A stretch of DNA of 16,520 nucleotides, taken from positions 1 through 16,520 of the forward strand of contig JANMXS010000165.1 in the NCBI GenBank assembly GCA_031394335.1, in the 5' to 3' direction. The translations under genes were made by a program, and so were the position numbers. The notes beneath the pieces are model-generated. The model saw nothing but the letters and a program-made list of their open reading frames with translations, did not search any database and was not told where the DNA came from. This DNA comes from UKL13-2 sp031394335. Its GTDB lineage: Bacteria; Pseudomonadota; Gammaproteobacteria; Burkholderiales; Usitatibacteraceae. This document shows, piece by piece, positions 15,260 through 16,520 of this stretch (its first letter is position 1; every line of letters starts with the position of its first letter).

Positions 15260-16138
15260 GTGTCTGATCGCCTTGCAGTATTGCCGCAATACCTGATGCC
15301 CAAACAAGCCATGACCTGGCTTGCCGGCAAAATTGCCAACGCGCGCGCGGGGAGTGTGACGACGCGCCTGATCCGCTGGGTCGTCGAACGCTACGCCGTG
15401 GACATGGCCGAAGCGGCCAATCCGGATATTCGCAGCTATCAAAGTTTCAATGAGTTTTTTACGCGCGCCTTGCGTGCCGATTCACGGCCGCTGGCATCCG
15501 CAGATTTCATCTGTCCGGTCGATGGCGCCATCAGCCAGTTCGGGGCGATCGAAAATGACCAGATTTTTCAAGCCAAGGGACACCACTATTCAACCGCTGC
15601 CTTGGTCGGTGGCGACCGCGAATTGGCCGCGCAGTTTGAGGATGGCAGCTTCGCCACGCTTTATCTGAGCCCCAAGGATTACCACCGCATCCATATGCCT
15701 TGCGATGGTCAACTGACGCGCATGATCCACGTGCCGGGCGCGCTGTTCTCGGTCAACCCGACGACTGCGTGTGGCGTGCCGGGTCTGTTTGCCCGCAATG
15801 AACGCGTGATCTGCGTATTCGAATCGATATACGGTCCCTTCGTGTTGACGCTGGTCGGTGCCACCATCGTCGGCAGTATGGCTACCGTGTGGCATGGTGT
15901 GGTCAATCCGCCGCGTAGCGCGCAGATACAGGAATGGCGGTATGAAGGGCAGCAGGTGCTGTTGCGGCAAGGCGAAGAAATGGGACGCTTTATGCTGGGT
16001 TCAACGGTGGTGATGCTGTTTCCAAAGGATCAGTTGCAGTTCAATCCCGCATGGGTTCCCGCCCGCGCCATCAGGCTGGGAGAGGCGATGGGCGCGAAGA
16101 TGGCGGCCATGCGCCCTGATGACGCGGCGTCCCGTTAG
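15260..16138 (+). CDS. psd: Phosphatidylserine decarboxylase proenzyme
   Basis: A membrane-associated enzyme converting phosphatidylserine to phosphatidylethanolamine. The 292-residue proenzyme cleaves itself at LGST (246-249); Ser248 becomes the pyruvoyl cofactor of the small alpha subunit. The self-processing triad is visible: Asp88 (PVDG), His145 (YHRIHMP) and Ser248. The N-terminus MSDRLAVLPQYLMPKQA from GTG 15260 matches family starts, so I prefer it over GTG 15251 nine bases upstream; neither has a clear ribosome binding site. pssA, the enzyme making its substrate, follows after 227 bases on the same strand. Confidence 0.95.
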   Translation: MSDRLAVLPQYLMPKQAMTWLAGKIANARAGSVTTRLIRWVVERYAVDMAEAANPDIRSYQSFNEFFTRALRADSRPLASADFICPVDGAISQFGAIENDQIFQAKGHHYSTAALVGGDRELAAQFEDGSFATLYLSPKDYHRIHMPCDGQLTRMIHVPGALFSVNPTTACGVPGLFARNERVICVFESIYGPFVLTLVGATIVGSMATVWHGVVNPPRSAQIQEWRYEGQQVLLRQGEEMGRFMLGSTVVMLFPKDQLQFNPAWVPARAIRLGEAMGAKMAAMRPDDAASR

Positions 16139-16177
16139 CAAGACCAAAATGGCAAACTCAAGGCGTAGCGCGGCGTT

Positions 16178-16195
16178 TGGAGCAAAAATGCTCCA
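16178..16195 (+). other. Small hairpin in the psd-pssA gap
   Basis: TGGAGC, a 6-base loop (AAAAAT) and GCTCCA form a 6-bp stem 40 bases after the psd stop. No T run follows, so it is not a standard terminator; it may protect or process the transcript. The rest of the 227-base gap holds an 8-bp palindrome TTACGTAA (16276-16283) and an AT-rich stretch, but no recognisable gene. Confidence 0.3.
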
Positions 16196-16365
16196 GAACC
16201 CGCGTCAATGCTGGGGTTTCCAGATTTGGCCAGACACCTATTTCGCTCTTCAACGCGGCCATCCGTTACAATGAGTTACGTAATTTTTTAAATCAAAAGC
16301 GTTCGCAAAGTGTAGATGTTGCGGCTTTATCCCTTAGCCACTGCGCTTTCCGACCCAGATAGGCC

Positions 16366-16520
16366 ATGACCATGTCCAGCTCCCCGGAACCACGTAAAAA
16401 AGGGCTGCTCGATCGCGAGCGCCGCCGCAAGGGCATCTACATCCTGCCGAACCTGTTTACGGCGGCGGCTTTGTTCGCCGGTTTCTACGCCATCGTGCAG
16501 GGCATGAATGGCAAATTTGA
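16366..16520 (+). CDS. pssA: CDP-diacylglycerol--serine O-phosphatidyltransferase, N-terminal part (3' end beyond window)
   Basis: PssA makes phosphatidylserine from CDP-diacylglycerol and serine at the inner membrane. The first 51 codons are visible. RRRKGIYILPNLFTAAALFA (20-39) and GFYAIVQGMNGKF are the typical start of the class II (CDP-alcohol phosphotransferase) enzymes, with the first membrane helix at about 28-46. The catalytic CDP-alcohol motif lies beyond the window. Two ATGs compete, 16366 and 16372; the AGG at 16361-16363 fits the second better. Together with psd it forms the phosphatidylethanolamine pathway. Confidence 0.88.
   Translation, partial: MTMSSSPEPRKKGLLDRERRRKGIYILPNLFTAAALFAGFYAIVQGMNGKF

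Noticed and set aside
16177..16362. A 61-codon frame in the psd-pssA gap
   Set aside because: No ribosome binding site, no domain, unusual composition; it ends just before pssA but shows no coding character.

Overview
The window looks like chromosomal DNA of a betaproteobacterium. The strongest reason is the gene order on the right: a sigma-70-family factor, DUF3619, DUF3106 and RDD genes divergent from ilvB-ilvH-ilvC, followed by psd and pssA, an arrangement I know from betaproteobacterial genomes. Protein-level resemblance to betaproteobacterial class I fumarase, IlvB and Psd agrees. I cannot place it below class from the sequence alone. No rRNA, tRNA, CRISPR array, insertion sequence or phage gene is visible.

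Left part (1-8116), central carbon metabolism. On the minus strand lie a class I fumarase (cut by the window edge) and a YqhA-type membrane protein, then, behind a clear terminator, a two-gene operon of a CitE-like CoA-ester lyase and an AMP-forming acyl-CoA ligase. Divergent from that operon, across a 264-bp control region holding an inverted repeat and a tandem repeat, is an acetyl-CoA synthetase gene. It is broken by a one-base frameshift in a run of five A. It is followed by a metabolite:H+ symporter-type transporter with an unusual inserted domain, which closes with a strong terminator. Together these genes suggest uptake and CoA activation of short organic acids feeding the TCA cycle; the substrates of the ligase, lyase and transporter are not determined.

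Middle part (8117-11362), envelope and regulation. lptG has its own promoter and no lptF beside it. It converges on a minus-strand operon of a sigma factor, a single-membrane-span DUF3619 protein (possible anti-sigma factor), an exported DUF3106 protein and an RDD membrane protein.

Right part (11363-16520), biosynthesis. A 363-bp divergent region contains a plausible promoter and a short upstream reading frame whose stop overlaps the start of ilvB. ilvB, ilvH and ilvC (acetolactate synthase large and small subunits, ketol-acid reductoisomerase) form the common branched-chain amino acid pathway and end at a good terminator. Then psd (phosphatidylserine decarboxylase), with its own -10 box, and the first 51 codons of pssA (phosphatidylserine synthase) make phosphatidylethanolamine.

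Most of the window is ordinary housekeeping DNA, and I found no convincing new multi-gene system. The observations most worth a check are the acs frameshift, the ligase/lyase/acs module with its shared control region, the small reading frame coupled to ilvB, the uncharacterised sigma-DUF3619-DUF3106-RDD operon, and lptG standing without lptF.
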